From a bacterium (lineage in GTDB: Bacteria > Bacteroidota > Ignavibacteria > Ignavibacteriales > Ignavibacteriaceae), in assembly GCA_016716565.1 (NCBI GenBank), contig JADJWC010000004.1, positions 248,001 to 312,000 of the forward strand: a DNA stretch of 64,000 nt. The letters run 5' to 3'. Positions 44,975 through 54,479 of this stretch are shown piece by piece. The notes under the pieces were generated by a model. That model was not told the origin of the DNA and ran no database searches. It was given only the letters and a program-made list of their open reading frames with translations. The stretch's first letter is position 1, and each line of letters starts with the position of its first letter. A program made the translations under genes and the position numbers.

Positions 44975-45880
44975 ATGAATAATATCTTAATGGTTTTTCT
45001 TGATGGAGTTGGTATCGGTAAAAAAGATTTTCAGTTCAATCCATTCTTTAAATACGGATTCAAATCGATTGAAAATATTTTTGTAGATATTCCATCAATC
45101 AAAAATCAGTTTCTATCAAACGGTACTCATTACCTGTTTCCGACTGACGCAAATTTAGGAGTTGAAGGATTACCTCAAAGCGGAACTGGGCAAGCATCAT
45201 TGTTCTGCGGATTTAATGCACCAAAATTTGTCGGAAAACATTTTGGACCATATCCATATTCTTCAACTATTCCGATCTTGGTAAAAGACAGCCTTCTTAT
45301 TTATTACAGAGATAAATTTAAGAGCAGCTACTTTGCCAACGCATATCCACAAGTCTTTTTTGATTATGTTGAATCCGGAAGAACAAGATTGAGTGTAACT
45401 ACGACGACCTGTACATTAGCAGGTATAAAATTAAATCGTGTAAATGATGTGAGGACCGGAAAAGCACTGACAGCAGAATTAACAAATGAAAGATGGAATC
45501 AGCGGCTTGGTTACAAGCTTAAAGTAATTAAACCAGGAACCGCGGCACGTAGATTATTGAAAATTGCTGGTCAGTTCAAGTTCACTCTTTATGAATACTA
45601 TATGAGCGATCATCTCGGGCATTTACGGCATCCGAATGAATTTAATAAGCTGTTCACTGAATTGGATGAATTTTTATATACACTGCTCAATGAAGTCGAT
45701 TCTAAAGAAATGACATTGATTGTTTGCTCTGATCACGGGAACCTTGAAGATTTATCTGTCAAGACACATACAAGAAATCCTGCGTTGACAATAACTGCTG
45801 GAAAATCAGCACGACAAATTGCTGAGTCAGTAAAGGACATCACACAGATTAAAAGTGCAATAATTAAATTCTGCAAATGA
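44975..45880 (+). CDS. Phosphoglycerate-mutase-like metalloenzyme (alkaline phosphatase superfamily)
   Basis: 301 residues. The N-terminal metal motif ILMVFLDGVGIGKKDFQ resembles iPGM and phosphopentomutase. LPQSGTGQASLFCG is where the nucleophile Thr or Ser is expected. YMSDHLGHLRHPNEF and VCSDHGNLEDLSVKTHTRNP supply the remaining metal ligands (Asp-His and His-x-x-x). It is shorter than true iPGM (about 510) and lacks its inserted domain, so the substrate is unknown. Neighbours dtd and comEC abut or overlap it, showing one transcript. Confidence 0.8.
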   Translation: MNNILMVFLDGVGIGKKDFQFNPFFKYGFKSIENIFVDIPSIKNQFLSNGTHYLFPTDANLGVEGLPQSGTGQASLFCGFNAPKFVGKHFGPYPYSSTIPILVKDSLLIYYRDKFKSSYFANAYPQVFFDYVESGRTRLSVTTTTCTLAGIKLNRVNDVRTGKALTAELTNERWNQRLGYKLKVIKPGTAARRLLKIAGQFKFTLYEYYMSDHLGHLRHPNEFNKLFTELDEFLYTLLNEVDSKEMTLIVCSDHGNLEDLSVKTHTRNPALTITAGKSARQIAESVKDITQIKSAIIKFCK

Positions 45881-48267
45881 AAGACTATCCAGTAATAAAG
45901 CTAACTATCCTTTTTATAATCGGAATTCTGTCGGAAAGATTATTACATATAGATGTAATTATTATTGGAATTATTTTTTTCCTTCTTCTGTTTTCTATTC
46001 TTTTTCGAAACAGATTTTCTAACTTAAAAAGTTATTCATATTTGACTTTTTTACTTGTCAGTTTTCTCATCCTTTCAACTGGGAATTTTATTGCTCGAGA
46101 AAATACTATTACATTTAATTCATCAATCGAAAAGATAGATAAAGTCAAGAACACAACAGCAGTTGGCGAGATCGATAAAATTGATCTGATACGGAAAAAT
46201 GAACTGCTTTTTTATGTGGATGTTGATTCACTTTACTCCGAAGAATTTTTAATTAAAGATGAATTTAAGATTCTGTGTAAAGTGAAAGTTGATAATGAAG
46301 CTTTAACTGAACTTTACAAAGAACTTAAACCCGGTCAGATAATCAAGATAAATGGTTACTACTATAAAGGCAGGCAAAAAAGAAATCCAGGTGAATTTGA
46401 CTACGATGCTTATTTAAAATCTAAAGAAATACTTGGAATTATTTTTATTAGTGATATTAACTCAATTGTAATAGTTGATAACAGGGCTTTGTTTTTTAGC
46501 AATGCAATCCACCAATTACGCAAATCAATTGATGAGCAGATAAAAAAATATCACTCACCTGAAACTGCAGCTTTACTGCGAGGTCTGCTCCTTGCGGACA
46601 GGGGAGATATCAAATACCAAACGAAGAATCAATTTATAAATGCAGGAGTTGTTCATGTTCTTGCGGTATCCGGTTTACACGTTGGCTATATCGTTTTAAT
46701 TTTTCTATTTCTTTTTGGAAGACTGAATTTCAAACTTCGCTCAATACTGACCATTTTCGGATTGATATGTTTTATGTTCCTTACAGGTATTCCTCCTTCG
46801 GTGTTCAGAGCAACGGTAATGGCAGTTGTGATAATTATTGCCTTTTTATCAAACCGAAGTACTAATTTATTCAATTCGATATCAATTGCTGCTTTGATAA
46901 TACTCGTCATAAATCCAAATGAAATTTATAATCCTGGATTTCAATTATCTTTTGCTGCAGTGCTGGCAATTGGAATTATTCTCCCGTATATAAACCAAAT
47001 GATTGATGGATGGAATATTCAGAATAAAATCATAAAAAATATTTTGCTTTTTTTTGGTGTGTCAATAAGTGCACAGATTGGGACACTACCATTTACACTT
47101 TTATACTTTAATAAATATTCTATTGTAGGAATAATTGCTAATCTTGTTGTAATACCTGCTATCGGAGCGATAATTGCCGCAGCAATTGCCACGTTGGTAA
47201 TTTCGATTATGTTGCCTTTCGTTGCAGTCTATTTAGGTGAAGCAACTAGCATAATCTCTGAAAGGATTCTGAGACTAATAAAATTTACTGGTGACTTATC
47301 ATTTTCACATTTAACTGTAAGCAATTATTCATTGTTTGACGCGTTCATATTCTACATTCTGCTTGCTGTCTTTCTCTTCTATATAGTTCGATTTGAAAAT
47401 TTACGCGCAAAATTGATTTTGTTTATTCTTATTGTTACCAACACATTTATAATTTCATCAGTGGATAATGAAGAACTTCTTCCCGATGGATACCTGAACG
47501 TTGTTATGATTGACGTGGGACAGGGGGATGCTTTTCTAATAAAGTTTCCAAATGGAAAAACAACTTTAGTTGATGCGGGAAATACTACTATCACTTTCGA
47601 TAACGGCGAAAGAGTTATAATTCCATTACTGAATTATCTTGGAATAAAAAAAATTGATTACGGAATTGTGACTCACATTGATTCGGATCATTATGGAGGA
47701 TATGTTGCACTGATTCTAGAAGGACTGATAGGGGAAATAATAAAACCAGAAATTGATTCATCATTAAGTAAAGATTTGAGATTTGAAGAATTCGTAAACG
47801 AGAGAAACATTCCAATCCGTTACTATCGTGAGGAGAAAATGATGATAGATAATACAGCAATATATTTTCTTTACGGGAATGAAATAAAAAACATTGCTGG
47901 TGAATCAACGAATAATCGAAGTGGCATTTTCAAGTTGGTCTATGGTGAAAATAGCTTTCTGTTTACAGGTGATGTTGAAAAAGAAGTAGAAAGATTTTAT
48001 GCTGATAAGTATCGGGATTTTCTGGATTCTGATGTTTTAAAAGTTGGTCATCACGGCAGTAAAACCAGTTCATCTGATAATTTTCTTAAATATGTCTCGC
48101 CTAAAATCAGTTTGATAAGTGCTGGATTTAAAAATAAATTTGGACATCCTGTTAATGATGTTTTAGTAAAGCTGGAAGAATCTGGTTCTCTCATCTACAG
48201 AACAGATATCCAAAAAGCTATAGTTCTAAGGTCTGATGGAAAACAAATAATAAAAGTTAACTGGTAA
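45877..48267 (+). CDS. comEC: ComEC/Rec2-family DNA uptake channel
   Basis: 796 residues. An N-terminal DUF4131-like region with two helices and an OB-like domain (about 30-200) is followed by the Competence domain with about eight to ten helices (VLAVSGLHVGYIVLIFLFL, GIPPSVFRATVMAV). A C-terminal metallo-beta-lactamase domain comes last (MIDVGQGDAFLIKFPNGK, THIDSDHYGG, VGHHGSKTSSS). ComEC moves single-stranded DNA across the inner membrane in natural transformation. Many bacteria have it without known competence. It overlaps the upstream gene by 4 nt. Confidence 0.93.
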   Translation: MKDYPVIKLTILFIIGILSERLLHIDVIIIGIIFFLLLFSILFRNRFSNLKSYSYLTFLLVSFLILSTGNFIARENTITFNSSIEKIDKVKNTTAVGEIDKIDLIRKNELLFYVDVDSLYSEEFLIKDEFKILCKVKVDNEALTELYKELKPGQIIKINGYYYKGRQKRNPGEFDYDAYLKSKEILGIIFISDINSIVIVDNRALFFSNAIHQLRKSIDEQIKKYHSPETAALLRGLLLADRGDIKYQTKNQFINAGVVHVLAVSGLHVGYIVLIFLFLFGRLNFKLRSILTIFGLICFMFLTGIPPSVFRATVMAVVIIIAFLSNRSTNLFNSISIAALIILVINPNEIYNPGFQLSFAAVLAIGIILPYINQMIDGWNIQNKIIKNILLFFGVSISAQIGTLPFTLLYFNKYSIVGIIANLVVIPAIGAIIAAAIATLVISIMLPFVAVYLGEATSIISERILRLIKFTGDLSFSHLTVSNYSLFDAFIFYILLAVFLFYIVRFENLRAKLILFILIVTNTFIISSVDNEELLPDGYLNVVMIDVGQGDAFLIKFPNGKTTLVDAGNTTITFDNGERVIIPLLNYLGIKKIDYGIVTHIDSDHYGGYVALILEGLIGEIIKPEIDSSLSKDLRFEEFVNERNIPIRYYREEKMMIDNTAIYFLYGNEIKNIAGESTNNRSGIFKLVYGENSFLFTGDVEKEVERFYADKYRDFLDSDVLKVGHHGSKTSSSDNFLKYVSPKISLISAGFKNKFGHPVNDVLVKLEESGSLIYRTDIQKAIVLRSDGKQIIKVNW

Positions 48268-48295
48268 TTTTTTTATTAATAATCAAGAATGAAAA

Positions 48296-48790
48296 ATGAG
48301 TACAAATAAAATTGAGGTGGGAATAATTATGGGAAGCGATTCAGATCTTCCAATAATGGAGGACGCAGTTAAGCTTCTCAAGGAATTTGAAGTGGGATAT
48401 GAAGTTAAAGTTCTCTCTGCACATCGTACACCAAATCAACATGCTGAATATGCAAGTTCGGCAGTTGATAGAGGTTTAAAAGTTATAATAGCGGCTGCAG
48501 GTGGTGCGGCACATCTTCCCGGTGTTACTGCTGCACAGACAATACTTCCGGTTATCGGCGTTCCAATTAAAGGAAAATCTCTGGATGGGATGGATGCGTT
48601 GCTTTCGATAGTACAAATGCCTCCGGGAATTCCTGTGGCAACAGTCGCTATAAATGGCGCTAAAAATGCTGCGATACTTGCACTCAATATTTTAGGTGTT
48701 GCTAATCAGGGCATTCAAAAAAAACTTCAGGATTATAAGAAATCGATGGAGAAGGATTCCATGGCAAAAAATGATAAGATAAAAATCTGA
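48296..48790 (+). CDS. purE: N5-carboxyaminoimidazole ribonucleotide mutase
   Basis: Converts N5-CAIR to CAIR in purine synthesis. It has 164 residues, with the class I PurE signatures IIMGSDSDLPIMEDAV, VLSAHRTPN and AAAGGAAHLPGVTAAQT. VIGVPIKGKSLDGMDALLSI then QMPPGIPVATVAINGAKNAA complete the usual set. A charged tail (KSMEKDSMAKNDKIKI) ends the protein. The following 232 nt (48791-49022) are AT-rich with two TTGGTAAGATT copies (about 48809 and 48872) and TCTAACTAA repeats but no gene. Confidence 0.95.
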   Translation: MSTNKIEVGIIMGSDSDLPIMEDAVKLLKEFEVGYEVKVLSAHRTPNQHAEYASSAVDRGLKVIIAAAGGAAHLPGVTAAQTILPVIGVPIKGKSLDGMDALLSIVQMPPGIPVATVAINGAKNAAILALNILGVANQGIQKKLQDYKKSMEKDSMAKNDKIKI

Positions 48791-49022
48791 TTTTATTTTG
48801 ATTGGTAAGATTATTGTTGCTTAAAAAGTTCGTTTTATTATCAAATAAAAATTTGCATTAAAAGTTAAAATTTGGTAAGATTGAGAGTAATTTTTAGTTA
48901 CAAAAATTAATTTTATAATTTCCTCTCGATCAATTACGGATTGATAACAGTTAATCAATGAATAATTTTTGGTTACTACTTCTAACTAACTTATCTCTAA
49001 CTAATTTCAGGAGGGTCTCTCT

Positions 49023-51014
49023 ATGAGGATACTTTTCAAATTATCATTTATCATGATCACTCTTCTATGGAGTGCTCTGATATTTTCTCAGCAATCGGCT
49101 TTAATTACCGGTTCAAATCAAAAGGTTGAAACCCAGTTCGAGAATCCAGATGCTGAATGTACAGGTGCTGGAGAATTAATCTATGACGATGGTACATTCG
49201 AAAATGGATATGGGTGGAATCCAATCGTAACTGATGGAAGATTTGTTTCGTTATTCACACCACCTCAATATCCTTGGCAGTTTAATACTTTTTGTTTGTC
49301 ATTGACTAGAGTTGCAGCGTCACCTGTAAACTTTACATTTGACATAGTTATGTACGATGGAGCTGGCGGCGGTGTTCCTGGAGCTGAAATTGCTGTCGTT
49401 AGTGGCGTTACAGCTACAAATATCCCGGTGTGGCCAACTTTGGCATTCTACGATTTTGATATTTCTGCAATGCCAGCAGTAACAAGTGGTTCGGTTTATA
49501 TTGGAATAAAATATAATCCTTCGCTTTCTTCTTCACCTCACTACAGTGGTGCTGATGAATCAACTACCACAACACTACATCCTGGATATGCTTGGTCCGG
49601 TACGACCTGGGAGACAATTCAATCTCTGTTTACTGGTTACAGAGCGATGAGCTATAGAACATTAGGATCTTCAGGTCCACCATGCCCAGTTGGTCCACCA
49701 ACAAATCCAAATCCTCCGAGTGGAGCAACAAACATTCCAATTACTGGAAATACTGCAACCTGGACAAATGCAGCAGGAACAACACAAGTAGAAGTGTGGT
49801 TTGGCACAGTAGGTAATCTAACTCAAGTCTATACAGGACCAGCAATAAGTTCATTTGCATTGCCAACTCTACAATATTTTACTCAATACGGATGGAGAGT
49901 AGTATGCAAGAATGATACTTGTGGAACACAGGGTCCAACCTGGACATTCACAACGGTACAGGATCCAAATCTTAATGAATGGTGCGATGAGTTTGCAAAT
50001 ATTAGTAACTGGACAATTATTGGACCATTAGGTATGACAAATTGGTCAGCATTTAATTCAGCAAACGCTGGTGGCACACCACCTGAATTGAGGATGAGCT
50101 GGACACCATCATTTACTGGAGTATCAATGGTTAGATCATCTGTACTGCCGGTAGCTTTTCTGAACAATTGGCTCACATATTATTCATTCAACTTCTATTT
50201 AGATTGGTATGCAAATCCAAGTGGATCAGTTACAGTAGCAGTTACATACGATGGAGGAGCTACTAGTACGCCGCTGTATACTGTTGTAGATCCAACAGGA
50301 AATGTTGGACCTCAAGTAATGTCAGGACAGTTTACAACTCCGGCATCTGGCACAACAAATATGCAGCTTGAAATAAGTTACAATGGATATTCATTTAACA
50401 CCGATAATATCTACTGGGATAATCTGTGCATTTGGCAAATAGTTCCTGTAGAGTTAACATCATTCACAGCAACAGCTGATTACGGTGTTGTTGAGTTAAG
50501 CTGGATAACAGCAACCGAAACAAACAACCAGGGATTTGAAGTTCAGAGAAGTGTTGGTGGTGAATTCGAAGCAGTCGCATTTGTCGAGGGCCACGGAACA
50601 ACAACTGAAGTTCAAGCTTACAGCTATATTGACAGAAGCGTTGCAGTAGGTTCTTATAGCTACAGACTGAAGCAGATTGACTATGATGGAACAACTACTT
50701 ATTCAAATATTGTTGAAGTTGAAGTTCCAGCTCCAGCTGAATTTGCATTAGACCAAAACTATCCGAATCCTTTCAATCCAAGTACGAAGATTGCATTCAG
50801 ACTAAAAGTTGATTCTAAAGTTAGTTTGAAGATATTTGATGTTCTTGGACAAGAAGTTGCAACACTCGTAAACACAAATCTTGTTGCAGGTGCTCACAAT
50901 TTTAATTTCGATGCTTCATCTCTAAATTCAGGTGTTTACCTGTATAGAATCGAAGCTACCGGAGTTGATGGAAGCAATTTCGTAGATGTAAAGAAAATGA
51001 TATTAACCAAATAA
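49023..51014 (+). CDS. Secreted fibronectin-type protein with T9SS sorting domain (tandem copy 1)
   Basis: 663 residues. The signal peptide (about 1-22) is followed by a beta-rich N-terminal region and a fibronectin type III-like module near 215-320 (PTNPNPPSGATNIPITGNTA, WTNAAGTTQVEVWF). A jelly-roll-like segment (about 320-480) follows, then the shared PVELTSFTATADYGVVELSW module, and the type A T9SS domain QNYPNPFNPSTKIAF with KKMILTK at the end. A strong AGGAGGG site lies 9 nt upstream. Ligand and enzyme function are unknown. Confidence 0.82.
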   Translation: MRILFKLSFIMITLLWSALIFSQQSALITGSNQKVETQFENPDAECTGAGELIYDDGTFENGYGWNPIVTDGRFVSLFTPPQYPWQFNTFCLSLTRVAASPVNFTFDIVMYDGAGGGVPGAEIAVVSGVTATNIPVWPTLAFYDFDISAMPAVTSGSVYIGIKYNPSLSSSPHYSGADESTTTTLHPGYAWSGTTWETIQSLFTGYRAMSYRTLGSSGPPCPVGPPTNPNPPSGATNIPITGNTATWTNAAGTTQVEVWFGTVGNLTQVYTGPAISSFALPTLQYFTQYGWRVVCKNDTCGTQGPTWTFTTVQDPNLNEWCDEFANISNWTIIGPLGMTNWSAFNSANAGGTPPELRMSWTPSFTGVSMVRSSVLPVAFLNNWLTYYSFNFYLDWYANPSGSVTVAVTYDGGATSTPLYTVVDPTGNVGPQVMSGQFTTPASGTTNMQLEISYNGYSFNTDNIYWDNLCIWQIVPVELTSFTATADYGVVELSWITATETNNQGFEVQRSVGGEFEAVAFVEGHGTTTEVQAYSYIDRSVAVGSYSYRLKQIDYDGTTTYSNIVEVEVPAPAEFALDQNYPNPFNPSTKIAFRLKVDSKVSLKIFDVLGQEVATLVNTNLVAGAHNFNFDASSLNSGVYLYRIEATGVDGSNFVDVKKMILTK

Positions 51015-51038
51015 TTTGGTTTAATAACTTCTTTAAGA

Positions 51039-51070
51039 AGCCAGCTCTGAAATTGGGGCTGGCTTTTTTT
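51039..51070 (+). terminator. Rho-independent terminator after tandem T9SS copy 1
   Basis: AGCCAGC (51039-51045) and GCTGGCT (51058-51064) form a strong stem followed by seven T. The same stem sequence ends the next T9SS gene (52950-52979). Confidence 0.92.
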
Positions 51071-51114
51071 GTTTAAAAATATGCTGTTTGAAAAATAATT
51101 CTCCCCAACGATAC

Positions 51115-51143
51115 TTGACATCTTCAATAAAAAAAATTATTAT
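51115..51143 (+). promoter_or_regulatory. Likely sigma70-type promoter for tandem T9SS copy 2
   Basis: TTGACA (51115-51120) and TATTAT (51138-51143) are separated by exactly 17 nt of A-rich DNA, downstream of a terminator and upstream of a gene with a long leader (about 100 nt). Consensus-like -35 and -10 boxes support a housekeeping promoter. It has not been tested. Confidence 0.55.
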
Positions 51144-51252
51144 TATATAGTTTATTTGAAATCAGTTGTAGAAGTAACAGTATAATCATACGAGATTTGT
51201 TTCTTCTATTCTGAATTAATAAAATCACTTCATAAACTTTACAGGAGGTTCT

Positions 51253-52923
51253 ATGAACAAATTCATTTCTGTTTTCTTCATCTCCATTTTTGCATGCAGC
51301 TTAATCCTTGCTCAGGACATGATGAACTATGACGAAGATTTTGTTGCAGGGCAAAAATTTTATCCGGATGTTGTCGATTGGTACCCAATATCTGAGGACG
51401 CAGGTAATTGGTGCTCAACCGGAACTTATCCTGATCTTCCTGCAGCTACTTACTTTCAGGAAGCTCGTTGGATTGGTGATACATTGTATGTACATACACC
51501 ATCAACAACTGGTGGACCTACCAACACAATCCTAAAATATACAGTCACCGGAGGATGGTCTACCGCAACGAATTTACCAGCAGCCTTAACAGGTGGTGCT
51601 ATGACAGTTTGTAACGGGAGACTTTATTTCCTCGGAGGTGGTACAACCAGCATTACAACCGGTCCGGTAAATTCTGTTTACGAGTACAATCCGGCAACAG
51701 GGGCCTGGACAACAAAAGCTCCAATGCCAGTTGCATTAACTGGACATAGTGCAGTAAGTTGGGGAGATAGTGTTATTTTCGTAGTTGGCGGTCCTTACAC
51801 TGGTTCAGGAACCAATTTGGCTGTTCATTACTATCGTGTGGCTTCGAATACTTGGGGTACAATTTCAAATTCTCTCCCCACGGGACAAGGTAGAAGAACA
51901 TTCGGTTTAGGTATTTCAGGAAATAAAATCATCATGTGTGCCGGATTTAATACAGCATTCCTGAAAAGCACGTATATAGGTACAATTGGTGCAAGTGCAT
52001 CCCAAATTACCTGGACAGCAGGTCCCGTTGTTCCAACTATTTACACCGGACTCAGCCGACCTGGTGGAAACGCTATCGATAAATATTTCTTTTTAGTTTG
52101 TGGTGAAAGAGGCGGCCCAGGTGGCTACTATGATACCACACACGTTTTTGATGTTCAGCTTGAACAATGGGTTGATATAGTTAACAATAAACCAATAAAG
52201 ATGTCCAATATTTTTAATGCAGTTGCACCCAGATTGCATGGTGACACAATTAAAGTTTATGTTCCTGGTGGATATGGTAATGCAACAGGTTCAGGCACTG
52301 GGTCGGCATGGCCAAACTTTGATGTTATTGGCTGTGGCAATTTAATCGTCGTACCTGTTGAATTAGCATCCTTCACAGCGTCTGCCAATAATGGGGATGT
52401 GACTCTAAACTGGCAAACTTCAACTGAGAAAAATAACCGTGGTTTTGAAATACAAAGAAGATTTGATTCAGGCTATGAATCACTAGGATTTGTTCCTGGT
52501 TTTGGAACAACAACTGAAAAGCAATATTACTCATACGTGGATACAAAAGTAAATCCAGGTAGCTATTATTATCGTCTAAAGCAAATAGACTATGATGGTA
52601 CTTTCGCATATTCTGAAGAAATTAATATCGAAGTTTCAGCACCTGAATTATTTTCTCTTGAGCAGAATTATCCGAACCCATTCAACCCAAGTACAAGGAT
52701 TGCTTTCAGCCTGGCTGTTGATTCAAAAGTAAATCTTAAAATATATAATGCCTTAGGCCAGGAAGTTGCAATTCTGATAAATGAAAATATGAGCGAGGGA
52801 TTCCACGAAAAGAGGTTTGACGCTGTTAATTTGAACAGTGGTGTATATTTCTACAAGATTGAAGCTACCGGAATAGATGGTCAGTCATTCAGTCAGGTAA
52901 GAAAAATGATATTGACGAAATAG
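51253..52923 (+). CDS. Secreted kelch-repeat protein with T9SS sorting domain (tandem copy 2)
   Basis: 556 residues. The signal peptide ends near LAQDM. It is followed by kelch-type repeats with Gly-Gly turns and paired Tyr/Trp (DTLYVHTPSTTGGPTN, GRLYFLGGGTTSITTGPVN, SVYEYNPATGAWTTKAPMPV, VIFVVGGPYTGSG), predicting a propeller. A PVELASFTASANNGDVTLNW module and the T9SS domain QNYPNPFNPSTRIAF follow, ending in KMILTK. Its C-terminal 180 residues closely match copy 1, while the N-terminal parts differ. A GGAGG site lies 7 nt before the ATG. Confidence 0.85.
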   Translation: MNKFISVFFISIFACSLILAQDMMNYDEDFVAGQKFYPDVVDWYPISEDAGNWCSTGTYPDLPAATYFQEARWIGDTLYVHTPSTTGGPTNTILKYTVTGGWSTATNLPAALTGGAMTVCNGRLYFLGGGTTSITTGPVNSVYEYNPATGAWTTKAPMPVALTGHSAVSWGDSVIFVVGGPYTGSGTNLAVHYYRVASNTWGTISNSLPTGQGRRTFGLGISGNKIIMCAGFNTAFLKSTYIGTIGASASQITWTAGPVVPTIYTGLSRPGGNAIDKYFFLVCGERGGPGGYYDTTHVFDVQLEQWVDIVNNKPIKMSNIFNAVAPRLHGDTIKVYVPGGYGNATGSGTGSAWPNFDVIGCGNLIVVPVELASFTASANNGDVTLNWQTSTEKNNRGFEIQRRFDSGYESLGFVPGFGTTTEKQYYSYVDTKVNPGSYYYRLKQIDYDGTFAYSEEINIEVSAPELFSLEQNYPNPFNPSTRIAFSLAVDSKVNLKIYNALGQEVAILINENMSEGFHEKRFDAVNLNSGVYFYKIEATGIDGQSFSQVRKMILTK

Positions 52924-52949
52924 TACTGAATTAATGTTCATATTTGAAG

Positions 52950-52979
52950 AGCCAGCTTTTAATTAAGGCTGGCTTTTTT
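52950..52979 (+). terminator. Rho-independent terminator after tandem T9SS copy 2
   Basis: AGCCAGC (52950-52956) and GCTGGCT (52968-52974) form the stem, followed by six T. The stem is identical to that after copy 1 while the loop differs. Confidence 0.92.
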
Positions 52980-53060
52980 AATTATAAGCAAAAATCATTC
53001 ATTGTTTGTTGAGCTATTAAATGATAATTTTGTCAATAAATCTATTAAATAAGGGCAAAA

Positions 53061-53567
53061 ATGATGAAATTATTTCTCAGTTTTTTCAGTTTGGTAATCT
53101 TAATTGGTTGCTCTTCAAATAAAACCGACAAAGAACTTTTTGATGAAGCACAAAATTATTTGAAACAGGATAAAGTACCCGAAGCAGTAATGGCTTTTGA
53201 AGAGATCGTAAATGATCATTCTAAAAGCGAGTTAGCTCCTGAAGCCCTGTCTCAATTGGCAGGTTTGTATCAAAATAAACTGATAAAAAGTATTTCTGAA
53301 AAAGAGAATCTCATAAAAGCAATCGAACTTTTTAAAAAACTTCACACAGATTACCCCAAAAGTAGATTCGCACCTTCGGGACTTTTTATGGCAGGATTCA
53401 TCAATGCAAACGATCTGCAAAATTATGATGAAGCCACAAAAATCTATAAACAGTTTCTTAAAGAATATCCAAATGATGAACTTGCCGCATCGGCACAAGC
53501 TGAACTTGATAATATGGGTTTGACACCGGAAGAAATTCTAATGAAGAATATGGCAAAAGAAAAGTAA
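53061..53567 (+). CDS. TPR/BamD-like lipoprotein
   Basis: 168 residues. A short signal peptide with lipobox LIGC (Cys near 17) is followed by SSNKTDKELFDEAQNYLKQD and three to four TPR-like helical pairs (PEAVMAFEEIVNDHSKSELA, LIKAIELFKKLHTDYPKSRF, ATKIYKQFLKEYPNDELAAS). The pattern xFxxxxxxYPxS is the form seen in BamD and CpoB-type tetratricopeptide proteins. Role at the outer membrane is inferred. AAGGGC precedes the ATG. The stop overlaps the start of the DUF58 gene (TAATG). Confidence 0.82.
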   Translation: MMKLFLSFFSLVILIGCSSNKTDKELFDEAQNYLKQDKVPEAVMAFEEIVNDHSKSELAPEALSQLAGLYQNKLIKSISEKENLIKAIELFKKLHTDYPKSRFAPSGLFMAGFINANDLQNYDEATKIYKQFLKEYPNDELAASAQAELDNMGLTPEEILMKNMAKEK

Positions 53568-54475
53568 TGGAAAAAGCAGTTCGGGACTTTAAGAATTATC
53601 TCGATCCATCATTTATATCAAAGCTAAACTCACTTGAACTAAAAGCAAGGTTGGTAGTTGAAGGTTTTATGGTAGGATTGCATAAGAGTCCGTACCATGG
53701 TTTCAGTGTGGAGTTTTCTGAACATCGTGCATATATGCAGGGAGACAACTTAAAAGATGTTGATTGGAAAGTGTTCGGAAAAACAGAAAAGTATTTTATC
53801 AAGCAGTATGAAGAAGAAACCAACCTCAGAAGCTATGTATTTCTCGATACAAGCAATTCTATGGCTTATTCTTCAGGAAGTAACTTAAGCAAATTGGATT
53901 ATTCAATTACACTTGCTGCTGCTCTAAGTTATCTGATGATCCATCAGCAGGATGCAGTTGGATTAACACTTTATTCTGAAAAGATAAACAAGTTTCTGCC
54001 TCCAAAATCCTCTCGAGCATATCTTCAGGAAATATTTAAAAACCTTGCTCTTGTCAAAGCATCTGAAAAGACGAATACGGCCGAAAGTTTAAGTGAAGGT
54101 GCAGAAAAACTCAAGCGCAGAGGACTAGTTGTTATAATTTCAGATTTTTTTGATGATATAATTTCCGTTCTCAGGGCACTGAAACATTTCAGTTATAAAA
54201 AAAATGAAGTTATTGTTTTCCAGATTTTGGATCCCATGGAAAAAACCTTTTCATTTGGTAAGGATGCCATCTTTAAAGACCTTGAAACAGGAGATGAGTT
54301 AACCACGCAGCCATATCAAATCCAAAAAGCATATCGTGAAGCGATGAAAGAGTTTACTGAAAGGATAAAAACTGAATGTCTGAACTCAAATATTGACTAC
54401 AACCTGATTGAAACATCTGATCCATACGACAAAGCACTTCTTCGTTACATCCAAAAACGCGAAAAACTTTACTGA
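53567..54475 (+). CDS. DUF58 domain protein
   Basis: 302 residues. The conserved HRAYMQGDNLKDVDWKVFGK block is the core of DUF58, and SYVFLDTSNSMAYSSGSN is a von Willebrand A-like metal site motif (DxSxS form: DTSNS). DUF58 proteins usually occur with MoxR AAA ATPases and VWA membrane proteins and are thought to act in protein maturation. No moxR gene is found in the window, though. It overlaps the TPR lipoprotein and is convergent with glmM, which ends 4 nt away. Confidence 0.86.
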   Translation: MEKAVRDFKNYLDPSFISKLNSLELKARLVVEGFMVGLHKSPYHGFSVEFSEHRAYMQGDNLKDVDWKVFGKTEKYFIKQYEEETNLRSYVFLDTSNSMAYSSGSNLSKLDYSITLAAALSYLMIHQQDAVGLTLYSEKINKFLPPKSSRAYLQEIFKNLALVKASEKTNTAESLSEGAEKLKRRGLVVIISDFFDDIISVLRALKHFSYKKNEVIVFQILDPMEKTFSFGKDAIFKDLETGDELTTQPYQIQKAYREAMKEFTERIKTECLNSNIDYNLIETSDPYDKALLRYIQKREKLY

Positions 54476-54479
54476 TGAA

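Noticed and set aside
48800..49010. TTGGTAAGATT and TCTAACTAA repeats upstream of the T9SS gene as an operator
   Set aside because: The copies are short, in AT-rich DNA and irregularly spaced; chance is a sufficient explanation.
16160..52923. A type IX secretion apparatus locus
   Set aside because: Only cargo proteins with sorting domains are present; no porin-type SprA, PorV, PorU, GldK-N or PorX/Y-like genes were seen.
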